Assembly (NCBI GenBank): GCA_014238905.1
Contig: JABAAE010000003.1
Coordinates: 62,001 to 126,000 of the forward strand
Direction: 5' to 3'
Origin: Planctomycetota bacterium
GTDB lineage: Bacteria > Planctomycetota > Planctomycetia > Pirellulales > Pirellulaceae
DNA length: 64,000 bases
Shown here: positions 9,865 to 19,387 of the stretch, piece after piece
Numbering within the stretch: position 1 is the first letter of the stretch
Layout: every line of letters begins with the position of its first letter
Notes under the pieces: model-generated
Database searches by the model: none
The model's input: the letters and a program-made list of their open reading frames with translations, nothing else
Told to the model about the DNA's origin: nothing
Position numbers and translations under genes: made by a program

Positions 9865-11076
9865 CTAGTGATAAGATTCAATTCTCTCTTTCAATTCGTT
9901 CATGAAATCGGCTGCCCCCATTCCATTAAGCAGACGATGATCGAAAGACAGAGTCAGCTCCGCCGACTTTTGAAACTTAAACGTGTCGCCATTGGGAATC
10001 GGCTGATCAAAAATCTCGCCCAGCGCCAAGGTCGCCATTGCGGGAGATACAATCGCCGGGATTCCCCATCGCATTCCAGCCGATCCGATATTGGATACGC
10101 TGATTGAAACCGAACTGTTTGCCTGATCTTTTCCTTGGCGAGCGATTTCAATGCGATCTTTCAACGTCGCAAAAAACTCACTCCGAGTTAATTTGTCAGC
10201 CTTTTCCAATACCGCCGTTACCAACTGATCCTCTGGAAGTCCCACCGCCACTCCGAGGTTGACGTGATGATAGGTTCGCAGGTATCTACCTTCGCTAAAC
10301 AGCGAACTCCGAAACCGCTGATGATGCTTCGCCGTTTCAGCCACGCACCACAACATCATTCCAAAACCGCTGGGCACCTTTATTTCCGAATTCTTTTTGA
10401 GCTCTTGGCGAGCTGCATGGATCGCTTCCCAACTCACCGTCTGCATGACGGTAACCGGAACACACTCCGATGTGCCACGCTTCAACCGAAAATTAAGTCC
10501 AATCTGGTTTTTTGGTAGCTCACTCTCTGAATAGTCGTCGGTTTCCTGAAGGGAGTAGGCAGTCGATGAGTCGACCGGGCTCGATTGAAGATATCGGTCC
10601 ACATCATCTGGCATCATCTTTTTTCCGACAACCGGAATTTCCCCAACCTGATCGATCAGATTTTTTTCCTTGAGATACTTGCGGGTTCGCGGCGGTATTG
10701 TCACATCATCGCGTGTGGTGGCCTTGTCATCTGATTTTTCAATCTGGGATCCTGATGATGCCATATCTGCACCACCGTTTTCCGACTTGACCTCACCCGG
10801 CGGTCCGTGTCCGGCTGCCATTTCCTTGACGCCCGCAGCGACCTCCATCTTTCCTACTTCGTTGCCAATAGGAAGCACGGTACCCGTTTCAGCAGTCCAT
10901 TCCACCAACACACCGTCATACGGGGATTCCACATCGGTTGTCGCCTTATCCGTCTCCATGACATAAATCGGCTCATCCCGTTTCACTGCGTCCCCGGGGT
11001 TTTTTAAAAATTCCACCAAAAGAGCCTCCTGCAGGCCTTCTCCCATTTGAGGAATGCGAACTGAGACCACGGGCAT
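9865..11076 (-). CDS. 2-oxoacid dehydrogenase E2 (dihydrolipoamide acyltransferase)
   Basis: A 403-residue E2 subunit. The lipoyl domain (1-80) carries the lipoylation lysine K44 in ETDKATTD, followed by a flexible linker, a peripheral subunit-binding domain (about 115-150) and the acyltransferase domain (about 180-403). The catalytic block near the C-terminus reads DHRLLNG, with His380 in place but Asn384 where most E2 enzymes have Asp. The frame is open further upstream; the ATG at 11076 was chosen because it starts the lipoyl domain and has AAGGA a few bases before it. It follows the E1 gene by 83 bases, forming an E1-E2 operon. No E3 gene is in the window. Confidence 0.9.
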   Translation of the reverse strand: MPVVSVRIPQMGEGLQEALLVEFLKNPGDAVKRDEPIYVMETDKATTDVESPYDGVLVEWTAETGTVLPIGNEVGKMEVAAGVKEMAAGHGPPGEVKSENGGADMASSGSQIEKSDDKATTRDDVTIPPRTRKYLKEKNLIDQVGEIPVVGKKMMPDDVDRYLQSSPVDSSTAYSLQETDDYSESELPKNQIGLNFRLKRGTSECVPVTVMQTVSWEAIHAARQELKKNSEIKVPSGFGMMLWCVAETAKHHQRFRSSLFSEGRYLRTYHHVNLGVAVGLPEDQLVTAVLEKADKLTRSEFFATLKDRIEIARQGKDQANSSVSISVSNIGSAGMRWGIPAIVSPAMATLALGEIFDQPIPNGDTFKFQKSAELTLSFDHRLLNGMGAADFMNELKERIESYH

Positions 11077-11159
11077 GGATGTTTCCTTTTTTGGAAAGGT
11101 CAATGAAACAAAGCAGGTCATCTGAGAATTCAAAAAGACCTTTGCGGGTGAATGGTCCG

Positions 11160-13133
11160 CTAATCTTCCATCACCAAACGTATTGCTGCCAAGATTTCTT
11201 CTTCCTTTGGCAGAGCCGCGTATTCGCAAATTGGATTGTAGCCGATATAGACATCTGGCTTGGACACCAACTGCGGTGAAGAGAAAAGATTACTGAAGCT
11301 ATCTGGGTTACCTGCAATTTCGCTAATGATCATCTGTCCAACGCTGCAAGACTCACCATCCTCCTGAACCACCACCAATCTTCCTGTTTTTTCAACGGAT
11401 TCCATCACCGTCTTTTTGTCCCACGGGACAATACTCCGCAAATCAATGAGTTCGACGTCGACCTGATCACCGAGGGATTTGACCACTGAATTAGCCAGTT
11501 CCATACAGTTACCCCAAGCCACCAATGTCACGTCGTCCCCATGTCGCCTGATCCGCGCCGAACTAAAAGGCACCGGCTCGACGTTGTCACCAACTCGGAT
11601 CTGCTGACGAAAAAGATGCTTGGGGATTAGATAAAGAACTGGATCCTCGGTGTGCATTGCTGTCCACATCAAACCCGCTGCATCCTCGGGTGTACTCGGG
11701 ACAACCACTCGGATTCCAGGGACGTGAGCGAAAACGGATTCGTTGGCTTGACTATGCCATAACGATCCACCAGGCAAATAAGCCCCATACGGTGCATATA
11801 AAACAACTGGGCAATTCCAATCCCCATTCGTTCGCCATCGTAATGAGCCGAGGTTCTGTGATATCTGATTCCAAGCCGGTCCGCTGAAGTCGATAAATTG
11901 AATCTCGAAAATTGGTTTCATACCGTAGGATGCCAACCCTATGGCAACGCCAGCAATGGTTGCCTCGGCTAGTGGTGAATTGAAAACCCTATCCGGAAAA
12001 CGGGTGGAGAGCTCCGCTGTCAAGCGAAAAACGCCGCCCTTGGGATCCTCGATATCCTCCCCGAAGAAAACAAAATCCTGATCCGACTCCAATCCAGTTT
12101 GGAAGACGCTGTTGACTGCATCCACCATTCGCCACGTCCGTGCCGCCTCAATGGGTGGCGCCTGTGGTACAGGTGGATTGCCATACAACTGGTCCATCAC
12201 CATGCCAGCTTCAGGATCTTTTTCAGCCTCTGCTTCTATGTATTCGCGGTCAACCTGATCATCGATTTCCTGACGAATTTGCTCCCAATGATCCTGAGTC
12301 AATTCTCCGGCATCGATCAACTGATCGGCAATAACCGAAATGGGATCCCGGTCCATCATCTCGGAAATTTCTTCGGCGGGACGGTAGACACGATGGTCAT
12401 CGCTACTTGTGTGGCTGCAAAGTCGGTCCAGTTCGCACACCATGACCGTGGGTCCACCACCTTCCCGAGCCCTTTCAAAAGCTATCGAAGTTGCATCGCA
12501 AAGAAGATCCGGATTACGGGCGTCAAGATGCGTAACAATATCTTCGTTAAAAACTCCAAGCTTGAATGGATTAAATTGATCCGTGTTGGTGGAAATTCCG
12601 TAACGATTGTCCTCAACCAGCAAAACGATCGGCAAGGCTCGCTCAACCGCAAATGAAACCGCCTCATAAAACTCACCCTGACGGGTGGCAGCGTCACCGA
12701 TGGTTGCCACAACAACCCCGGGTTCGTTTTTCATTTGCATGCCCCAGGCGACGCCACATGCTGGAAGCAGATTGGCCCCTGTTGGTGTCGGGACGCTCCA
12801 AACGTTTCTCTTGCGGCATGAATAATGACCGGGCATTTGCCGGCCGCCACTGCTACTGCTCTGCTTGGCAAAATAAGCCTGAGCCAGTTCGAAATTGCTG
12901 ACGCCCTTACTCAGAACCATCGCCCGATCACGATAGTAAGGAAAAAGATAGTCTGATTCCTTCATCATCGACGAGACAACGCTCAAGGTTTCATGTCCCA
13001 TACCAGAAACCTGAAACCAACCCTTTCCCTGACGAAGCAAAACTCCTTCACGGCGGTCTCCCTCGCGACTCAGATACATCAGCTTGAGCAGATCAAGCTT
13101 GTTGTAGGTACGTGGAATGCTGTCCGAGCTCAT
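11160..13133 (-). CDS. Fused 2-oxoacid dehydrogenase E1 (alpha plus beta)
   Basis: A single 657-residue chain containing both E1 halves of a branched-chain or pyruvate-type 2-oxoacid dehydrogenase. The alpha half carries the thiamine diphosphate motif (GDAATRQGEFYEA, then a downstream DNRYG). The beta half begins near residue 345 (GEDIEDPKGGVF) and runs to the transketolase C-terminal fold. Separate E1 alpha and beta genes are more usual. The frame extends upstream to 13241, but the ATG at 13133 gives the normal start of the alpha domain; its ribosome binding site is weak. Substrate cannot be decided from sequence alone. Confidence 0.9.
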   Translation of the reverse strand: MSSDSIPRTYNKLDLLKLMYLSREGDRREGVLLRQGKGWFQVSGMGHETLSVVSSMMKESDYLFPYYRDRAMVLSKGVSNFELAQAYFAKQSSSSGGRQMPGHYSCRKRNVWSVPTPTGANLLPACGVAWGMQMKNEPGVVVATIGDAATRQGEFYEAVSFAVERALPIVLLVEDNRYGISTNTDQFNPFKLGVFNEDIVTHLDARNPDLLCDATSIAFERAREGGGPTVMVCELDRLCSHTSSDDHRVYRPAEEISEMMDRDPISVIADQLIDAGELTQDHWEQIRQEIDDQVDREYIEAEAEKDPEAGMVMDQLYGNPPVPQAPPIEAARTWRMVDAVNSVFQTGLESDQDFVFFGEDIEDPKGGVFRLTAELSTRFPDRVFNSPLAEATIAGVAIGLASYGMKPIFEIQFIDFSGPAWNQISQNLGSLRWRTNGDWNCPVVLYAPYGAYLPGGSLWHSQANESVFAHVPGIRVVVPSTPEDAAGLMWTAMHTEDPVLYLIPKHLFRQQIRVGDNVEPVPFSSARIRRHGDDVTLVAWGNCMELANSVVKSLGDQVDVELIDLRSIVPWDKKTVMESVEKTGRLVVVQEDGESCSVGQMIISEIAGNPDSFSNLFSSPQLVSKPDVYIGYNPICEYAALPKEEEILAAIRLVMED

Positions 13134-13505
13134 TTTACGATTGTTGCTGGGTTTGAATTTCTGAATTGTGCCAGAATTTGGCGTCGAATTCGAGAGCAGT
13201 AGAAAACTGTAGAGAGCCCCCCAACCCTTTGGGTAATGCAAAGTCCATCAACGACCCGAATGGGTACAATTTGATGATGTAATTATTTTGCTTTACAGTG
13301 ACTTTGGCAAGTAGAGAGCCAAAAGTACTGGCTTTTTGGACAATCCGTTGCTGGAAACGTTGGAGTTTTCATCCTTGGCATCCGTCGTTTAGTAAAACTC
13401 GCATTAATTATTTGGTCAGAACGATAAATCCAGTCGATGTGGGTTGACCTTCGGTTTCAGACAATTGCGTTCTCCGTCGTCCAGTCAAGATGACTCTGGC
13501 AGGTA
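13134..13505. other. Gap between the E1 gene and the PhoH pseudogene
   Basis: This 372-base stretch separates the divergent E1 gene and PhoH remnant and should hold the E1-E2 promoter. I see no RNA gene and no inverted repeat of note. Confidence 0.5.
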
Positions 13506-14390
13506 ATGTCAATGATTACTCATGGTGAAACCGACCAACGGAAACTATTTGTTCTTGATACCAATGTTTGCCTGCACGACGCCGGTTGTATTCGCAAATT
13601 CGAGGAAAATGATCTGGCTTTGCCCATTACCGTTCTTGAAGAGCTCGACAACATAAAAAAAAGGCGATGGTGGCATCCACTTTTAAGCACGCCAATTTCT
13701 AAGGTGACTGGATGAGTTGACCGGAGATCTCTTGATCGGGCGTGGCGCAAAACTGGGGGACCATCCAGGAAGTATTCGTGTCGTTTTGGGTCATGACATT
13801 GATCCCAGGCTTCGCTCTATTTTTTTAAACGCCTCACCCGACCATCGAATCGTAGACACCGCTTTACGCCTCCAACATCGGGAAAGCAGTTTTCACGTCG
13901 TACTGGTGTCCAAGGACACCAATCTGCGAATGAAGGCCAAAGCTCGAGGAGTTCCAGTCCAGGACTACAGTTCCGACAAGGTGGAGAGCAAGCAGATTTA
14001 CAAGGGAAAAAGGACTGCCGAAGCGGATCCCGTGAAAATCGACGATTTCTATTGCCGTGGATCTTCAATTTCCGGAGAGGCTCTCGGCATGGATTTAAAA
14101 CCCAACGCCAACGAAAACTTTGTTCTGCGACAAGGATCAAAATCGAGACTCGCCACTTACCGAAAATCAACCAACACCTACCAACGGGTCAAGAGAACCG
14201 AATGCTACGGAATCAATCCCGCCAACAGTGAACAGAGTTTTGCCCTACAATCGTTGACCGATCCTACGATCAAACTGATCACGCTCACCGACAGGGCCGG
14301 AACCGGAAAAACGATTCTGTTCTTGGCTGCCGCTTTGCACTGCCGAGGCAGTAAGATCCACATAAGGTCTTCACATTGCAAGCCGGAGAT
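13506..14390 (+). pseudogene. Decayed PIN-PhoH ATPase (PhoH2-type), frameshifted and 3'-truncated
   Basis: The first part (from 13506) reads like the start of a PIN domain: [11 protein letters not shown], then [17 protein letters not shown]. At a run of eight A (13655-13662) the frame changes. In the new frame the PIN sequence continues, but with stops at 13684 (TAA, where CAA would fit) and 13705 (TGA, where CGA would fit). Reading then continues from about 13717 (LTGDLLIGRG) through the rest of the PIN domain to a PhoH Walker A motif, RAGTGKT (about 14293-14315). Homology ends within about 30 codons, where the 3' end of the opposite-strand sigma-54 activator begins, so most of the ATPase domain is missing. 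The gene cannot make an intact enzyme. Confidence 0.88.
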
Positions 14391-15472
14391 CAGGCAGGTG
14401 CCCGATCTTGGTCCTGCTCGTAGGATTTTACTTTGGTGTGTAACGTTCGGGCAGTGATCCCAAGATGTTTAGCCGTCTGGGTTTTGTTACCACCAAAACG
14501 ATTGAGATTGGCAATAATCATCTGGCGTTCAACATCTTCCATTGGCAAATCCAACAACCAGTCCGGAATTGTCTCCATCATGACAGGTGCAAAATGAAAA
14601 TCACTGGAAGTGACGTTTTTGGATTTGGCTAACACACAGGCGCGATGAATCGCATTCCTGAGCTGTCTGACATTACCAGGCCATGACTGCGAGGTCAGTA
14701 GTTTCAACGCATCACTGGAAATCCCTGAAACACCATTTCTGGATTCGCTCTGATACATCTTGATAAACCTTTTGCACAGCGAAGGGATGTCGTCCAGGCG
14801 ATGACGTAAGGGTGGTATTTGCACCTGCAGAATATTCAAGCGATGAAATAGATCATTTCGAAACGTGCCCTTGGCAACCGCTTTTTGCAGATCCTGATTG
14901 GACGTCGCAATGACACGAACATCTACCTGCTGATCTTCGTTGCAGCCTACTTTTTGAAACACACTCTCCTCGAGAACCCGCAAGAGCTTAGCCTGTAACT
15001 GCAACGGTATTTCACTCACTTCATCCAACAACAGCGTGCCGCCATCGGCCCACGCAAACCGACCGATTCGGGGCGAGTCTGCCCCGGTAAACGCTCCCTT
15101 AACGTGACCGAAAAATTCACTTTCAAGAAGGTTTTCTGACAGGGCCGCACAATTGACCTGAACAAATCTCTTCCCAAATCGATTGCTATTGGTATGAATT
15201 AATTTGGCAAACAATTCCTTTCCGGTTCCACTCTCGCCAGTAATCAGGACCGAGGCCGAACTGCCGGCGAACTGAATACTTGTTTCAATTAACTGCCGGA
15301 TATGTTCCGATTCAAAAACAATTTCTGGAACCAAATCCACTACTGGATCTTGAGATTTTTCGGATAGGCTCTCCGCCAAGCGAGGATAGATATCCCCGCT
15401 GTTTTGTTCCGGTAAATCCTGCCCCAGTCCAACGTTGACCGGAAACGGTTCACTATTCGCGCCAAGTGCCAT
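14390..15472 (-). CDS. Sigma-54-dependent activator (NtrC/FleQ type) without receiver domain
   Basis: A 360-residue enhancer-binding protein. The AAA+ domain (about 60-300) has Walker A GESGTGKE (79-86), the sigma-54 contact loop GAFTGA (126-131) and Walker B GGTLLLDE (144-151). The C-terminus is a Fis-type helix-turn-helix (about 325-355). The first 50 residues are short and polar, with no phosphoacceptor receiver domain, so activation probably does not go through a standard histidine kinase. Position beside flagellar genes suggests a flagellar master regulator, by inference. Its 3' end abuts the truncated PhoH pseudogene. Confidence 0.9.
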   Translation of the reverse strand: MALGANSEPFPVNVGLGQDLPEQNSGDIYPRLAESLSEKSQDPVVDLVPEIVFESEHIRQLIETSIQFAGSSASVLITGESGTGKELFAKLIHTNSNRFGKRFVQVNCAALSENLLESEFFGHVKGAFTGADSPRIGRFAWADGGTLLLDEVSEIPLQLQAKLLRVLEESVFQKVGCNEDQQVDVRVIATSNQDLQKAVAKGTFRNDLFHRLNILQVQIPPLRHRLDDIPSLCKRFIKMYQSESRNGVSGISSDALKLLTSQSWPGNVRQLRNAIHRACVLAKSKNVTSSDFHFAPVMMETIPDWLLDLPMEDVERQMIIANLNRFGGNKTQTAKHLGITARTLHTKVKSYEQDQDRAPA

Positions 15473-15543
15473 TTAAGGCTCCCCCTTTTTACCGCTAAAT
15501 GCGTTTAGCAGTCCTCAAAATGAATCTTATGTTCTCGGAATTC

Positions 15544-15948
15544 TTAAGACCTTGAGTAGGCCTTATGCATTCTTGCTGCCACTACATGCTGACTGATGTT
15601 GGGCAACATATTGTCTCTGGAATCCCGAATTCGGTTTTCCAGCCGTTTCGAACTGTCGAACAAAGCCTGTACCAGAACCGTCAACTCGCCTTTTAGTCGC
15701 ACCAACTCCGCGTTATTTCGCGAGCTTTTGTCTGGTGAGTGGTCCCGAAATTCTTTAATGCTCTCATCCAAATTTCGAACTTCGGTCATTTTTTCATTGA
15801 TCAGTTCCAATTCATCCTGTCCTCCGTTACCATTCTCAAGCTCTCTCAGGGCCGCTTCAGACAGCGGAATAATCTGTTCGTAAAGTGCCTTTTGATTCAC
15901 CATGGCCGCGATCAATTTGGTTTCTATCTCACTCGTCTGAGTCATCAT
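15544..15948 (-). CDS. Coiled-coil protein of the flagellar region, possibly FlgN-like
   Basis: A 134-residue, almost entirely helical protein with heptad-like Leu/Ile spacing, a small size and a position similar to FlgN-type flagellar chaperones, but no diagnostic motif. The ATG at 15948 has GGGAGA a few bases upstream and overlaps the end of the preceding TPR gene by 20 bases, indicating translational coupling. The frame is open to 15996. It sits between two TPR genes and the sigma-54 activator, so a flagellar role is inferred from position. Confidence 0.6.
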   Translation of the reverse strand: MMTQTSEIETKLIAAMVNQKALYEQIIPLSEAALRELENGNGGQDELELINEKMTEVRNLDESIKEFRDHSPDKSSRNNAELVRLKGELTVLVQALFDSSKRLENRIRDSRDNMLPNISQHVVAARMHKAYSRS

Positions 15949-16966
15949 CGTCTCCCAGCAGTTGAAGTTGTTCGTCCATTTTGGAAAGTGACTCACTCAG
16001 CAGTTTTTGTTCGGCTACCCGATCCAACCACCAGATTGAAGTCACGCTGGAAATATCTTTTATTTTTCCATTTGCAGCATGCCTTAAATGGACCTCGGCT
16101 TCCTGAAAGGTCTTCTTCGCCCGATGACAACGCGCAAGCTGATAGTTAATCCAGTTTCGCTGCCCATCATCGATCGTTTGATCAGCGAGAAGTTCAGTCA
16201 AAATTCTGATTGCGGTGTCATAACTCTGAATCGCCACCAAACTGTTGGCCAAACCCATCTTGTCTGCAGGATCTTTTTTGGCGAGGAAAATTGAATTTTC
16301 AACCGCGTCCTTTTTGTTCAGATCCTGAGCGGAGGGCAATGACGGCTCTGGAGGATCGACATTCGGTTTGCTAGAGCCATTTTTTTCAACGCCTACCGTC
16401 TTTTTCTCGGACCCAATGTTCGGCTCAGATTTGGTTGGATTCTGGTCTGAGGCCTGTTTGACATTCTTTTTTTCTGCTGCAGCCTGACGTGCAATTTTGG
16501 CATCCTTAAGACCTTTGATCTGGAGAAGTAAAAGGTCAATCTCAGAACGAAGTTTTGCCAGTCGCTCTCCTCGCTGGCCCTGAACCGTCTTCAACGCATT
16601 ATCCAAATCATTTACGGTGTCAATTTGCATTCGTATTTGATTGGTCGTCTGATCGGAAAACTGTTTCCTATCGGCCTTTTTGGCCTGTTTGGCGATCGCC
16701 TCCATCGCAATATTAACTTCTTGCCTGGCCTTGATGGCATCCGATACAAATGCCTCACCAGTGGTGGATCCACCGACTAAATCCGGTTGCTGTGCCTGGA
16801 GTTCACTACCGCCAACTCCAAATGACCAGTGGCAGCCAAGCAACACAACAGAGAGGACCAACTTGAAGATCCAACTTGAACCGTCAAACCTCGTTAAGCC
16901 CAAACCGGCAGCAGGACGAGGTCCCAATGGTCGGCTATTATCATTTCCGAGACTACTTGATTTCAT
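15929..16966 (-). CDS. Exported TPR-type protein with coiled coil
   Basis: A 345-residue protein with an N-terminal hydrophobic segment (about 32-47). Next come a helical region (about 70-150), a charged Lys/Glu/Pro linker, and a TPR-like region (about 225-330) ending in an Asp-rich tail. A Leu-Leu-Gly-Cys within the hydrophobic segment could be a lipobox but is not a good match. The ATG at 16966 has a GGGAGTG just upstream and follows the previous stop by 13 bases. By position it is an envelope-associated accessory protein of the flagellar region; its function is unknown. Confidence 0.7.
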   Translation of the reverse strand: MKSSSLGNDNSRPLGPRPAAGLGLTRFDGSSWIFKLVLSVVLLGCHWSFGVGGSELQAQQPDLVGGSTTGEAFVSDAIKARQEVNIAMEAIAKQAKKADRKQFSDQTTNQIRMQIDTVNDLDNALKTVQGQRGERLAKLRSEIDLLLLQIKGLKDAKIARQAAAEKKNVKQASDQNPTKSEPNIGSEKKTVGVEKNGSSKPNVDPPEPSLPSAQDLNKKDAVENSIFLAKKDPADKMGLANSLVAIQSYDTAIRILTELLADQTIDDGQRNWINYQLARCHRAKKTFQEAEVHLRHAANGKIKDISSVTSIWWLDRVAEQKLLSESLSKMDEQLQLLGDDDDSDE

Positions 16967-16979
16967 GGTCACTCCCAAG

Positions 16980-19169
16980 CTATTTCTTTTTCTCATAGAT
17001 GCCCGCAAAAAAAGTCGCTGCGGCATGATGGTCGCCAGTTCGTTCGAAGGCCCTGCCCATCAATACCAGCGCTTGACGTTCAAAATCCGGAGGGATATTC
17101 AACTCTAAGACCCGCTCGCACAGGCGTTTACAGTTTTCGAAGTTGCCATTGTCGAACTCCAAACTAGCATTTCGAATCAACTGGACGGGTGTTTCATTTT
17201 CATTTCGATCTGCTAACAAAATGTCTTCAAATAACTGCATCGATTGAGAATAGGGACCAGCCTCAAGCAACGACCGACCGATCTGGCGGCGAAATTCCAT
17301 TCTTAGTTTCGAATTCATCATGGTGGAAAAAGTGGAGACCATGCTCTCAATGGATTCCTGCTGAAAACCAAATTCTCGTTGGGCTTTTGCCACTAACAAG
17401 GACAAATGAGGAAGCTGCAAGTTGGGTAACTCAACCATGTTCAGCGAACGCAACAACCCTTCGGGCTCTTGATGAAAATGAACCGGTTGCGCAAAGTACC
17501 TCGCGTAGGCCGAAAGGAACGAGGCAAGTGTGGTCATTTCTTCACCCCTTATGAGTAATTTATGATCCATCAAGACCTGGTTCCCCGCAAAATATTTCTC
17601 ATCCATCAAGTAAAGCGAACTCAAAAGCAGAATTGCTTCCTCCTTGAACTCCCTTGACATCGCTGCGGAAATAGCGCGAGAAGCATGTTTTATAGCAGAC
17701 TCATAATCTGTTTTTAAAAGCCGTTGCCGGGCAATGATGATTAAACTGGTCGCAACCAAATCCCCACCAAATGAATCGTCAACTGCAAAATAGAGAGCCC
17801 GTTCGGCTTGGTCAACGTCCCCCAAATGCAAGAATGCTTTCCCCATGTTGAAGGACGCTCGCCGGCGAAGAAACGAAGTCAGAATCCGGTTTTTCAACGC
17901 CTCCCTGTAATTGGCGATGGCCGTCGCCCAGTCCCGGTTTTGAAAAGATAGATTTCCATGCACAAATTGTGTCGCACAAAGAAAATGGTTATCGGGAAAG
18001 TCGAAGATGCTGTAACGAAGCATATGAATAGCGCGATCATTTCTGAACTCCCGTAAGACCTCGGGTTCCAGATCCGTTTCCGAATAAACACTGATAACGT
18101 TATCTTCTTCTTTCCAATAGAGGTTTAACGGGTCAAATAACCCATGCAGCAACGTAGCGAGTTGAATCTGATCGACCAAAACCGACTGAGCCCGAAATTC
18201 CACCGCAGCTCCGGCAGTTGCAGAAAAGTTAATTTCGAGTCCAAGCTTTTCTTCGAGCGCCAGGAGTAACTCGACAAGGCCAACCGGCTTGGCATGGACC
18301 TTAATAATCTGATCGATTAATTTCAGACCCTCCCGAACAGGCTCAATGATCAGCTTGCCAGGTCTACCGGTTTCGGGAACGGAGTCTGACAATGAAGCGA
18401 TGTTCTTCTCTGAATCCGGCGAGTCTTTTTGGCTGGGTATCTCCACCCCGAAAGGATCTCTTTCTCCTTCTCTCTGAATCAAGTCAGCCAAAAAAAACTG
18501 CGGGTCAAAAGGAAGGAGCATGTGCACCGGTGTATCAACATCAGTTGAAATTCGGAAGTTTCCTCCGATCACATCATCAGCACATGCAATAGCCAGCAGG
18601 TGGGACGTTGCCCCAACCAGTTCCATTTCAGGTGCCGAATTCTGGTCAACTTTTGAGGAATCGTCGGCTACGATCGGTTGGTCCAAAAAGATTCGCCAAA
18701 GCGATTTCCGTCCCTCTTCCTGTTTCCCGGTTTTTTGAAAGAGGCGAGCCAGACCCAAGCTGGAAACCTGTCGAAAATAAGGCTTTCTGGTTGTTTCGTT
18801 CAGTGCAGAATAAATCGCCTTGGCATCCTGAAATCGGGCCGTCGCCTCCAAGGCCAACCCAATCCGATACTTGGTTGCGTCGCTATACTTTCCATTGGGA
18901 GCAGAACCCTTGTAGTTGAGGATGGCCCGATCGAACTCCCCAATTTGAAACTGTCGATCACCGATGCTCACGGTGCGTTCAACCATGGCGTCGTAACCTG
19001 AATCAGAATTCATCAGTTCATCAAAGCTAAACCAGCTCTCTTTATCACCCAACTGGTTTTCCCCACCTCGGTCCGGGGACGAGAATATCCAGCTGCAGAT
19101 CACACCAATTGCAACCGCATTGAGGTAAACGCTGCCAAGCAGCCAGAATTTTTTATTCTGATACATCAT
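16980..19169 (-). CDS. TPR protein with a secretin N0/STN-like domain
   Basis: A 729-residue protein with one N-terminal membrane anchor (about residues 9-29), TPR-type helical repeats on both sides, and between them (about 268-363) a short beta-alpha domain like the STN/secretin N0 fold. That domain contains repeated stretches such as LLLALEEKLGLEINFS and LLHGLFDPLNLYWKEEDN. It is not a secretin: no pore-forming C-terminal domain is present. Three minus-strand genes follow it closely, and the plus-strand flagellar filament genes lie upstream, so a role in envelope or flagellar assembly is inferred. The start could equally be the ATG at 19166. Confidence 0.8.
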   Translation of the reverse strand: MMYQNKKFWLLGSVYLNAVAIGVICSWIFSSPDRGGENQLGDKESWFSFDELMNSDSGYDAMVERTVSIGDRQFQIGEFDRAILNYKGSAPNGKYSDATKYRIGLALEATARFQDAKAIYSALNETTRKPYFRQVSSLGLARLFQKTGKQEEGRKSLWRIFLDQPIVADDSSKVDQNSAPEMELVGATSHLLAIACADDVIGGNFRISTDVDTPVHMLLPFDPQFFLADLIQREGERDPFGVEIPSQKDSPDSEKNIASLSDSVPETGRPGKLIIEPVREGLKLIDQIIKVHAKPVGLVELLLALEEKLGLEINFSATAGAAVEFRAQSVLVDQIQLATLLHGLFDPLNLYWKEEDNVISVYSETDLEPEVLREFRNDRAIHMLRYSIFDFPDNHFLCATQFVHGNLSFQNRDWATAIANYREALKNRILTSFLRRRASFNMGKAFLHLGDVDQAERALYFAVDDSFGGDLVATSLIIIARQRLLKTDYESAIKHASRAISAAMSREFKEEAILLLSSLYLMDEKYFAGNQVLMDHKLLIRGEEMTTLASFLSAYARYFAQPVHFHQEPEGLLRSLNMVELPNLQLPHLSLLVAKAQREFGFQQESIESMVSTFSTMMNSKLRMEFRRQIGRSLLEAGPYSQSMQLFEDILLADRNENETPVQLIRNASLEFDNGNFENCKRLCERVLELNIPPDFERQALVLMGRAFERTGDHHAAATFFAGIYEKKK

Positions 19170-19387
19170 GGAATCTCACTCAAACTACCCATATTCACTC
19201 GGTTATTCAAACCTCCAATACAACCCCTATTAACAGTGCAATGATCAAAGTTGGCCTAACCTGAATTTTTTTATCGGTTGGACGGAAGATTTTTCTTAAC
19301 AGCAATCATTTTTAAGCAAGTGATCTTTCTCTTTCTCGATGACAGCTTTAGTCGCTTGGTTTTTGGATCAAGGAGTTTGTAACGACC

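Noticed and set aside
12099..12656. Plus-strand open frame of 185 codons inside the E1 gene
   Set aside because: It is antisense to a well-supported fused E1 gene and its translation is rich in rare residues such as Trp, His and Cys with no domain.
19312..19342. Possible sigma-28 promoter upstream of the FlgM-like gene
   Set aside because: A TTAAGCAA and a CTCGATGA can be paired loosely, but the 13-15 base spacer is longer than the usual 11 and the match is poor.
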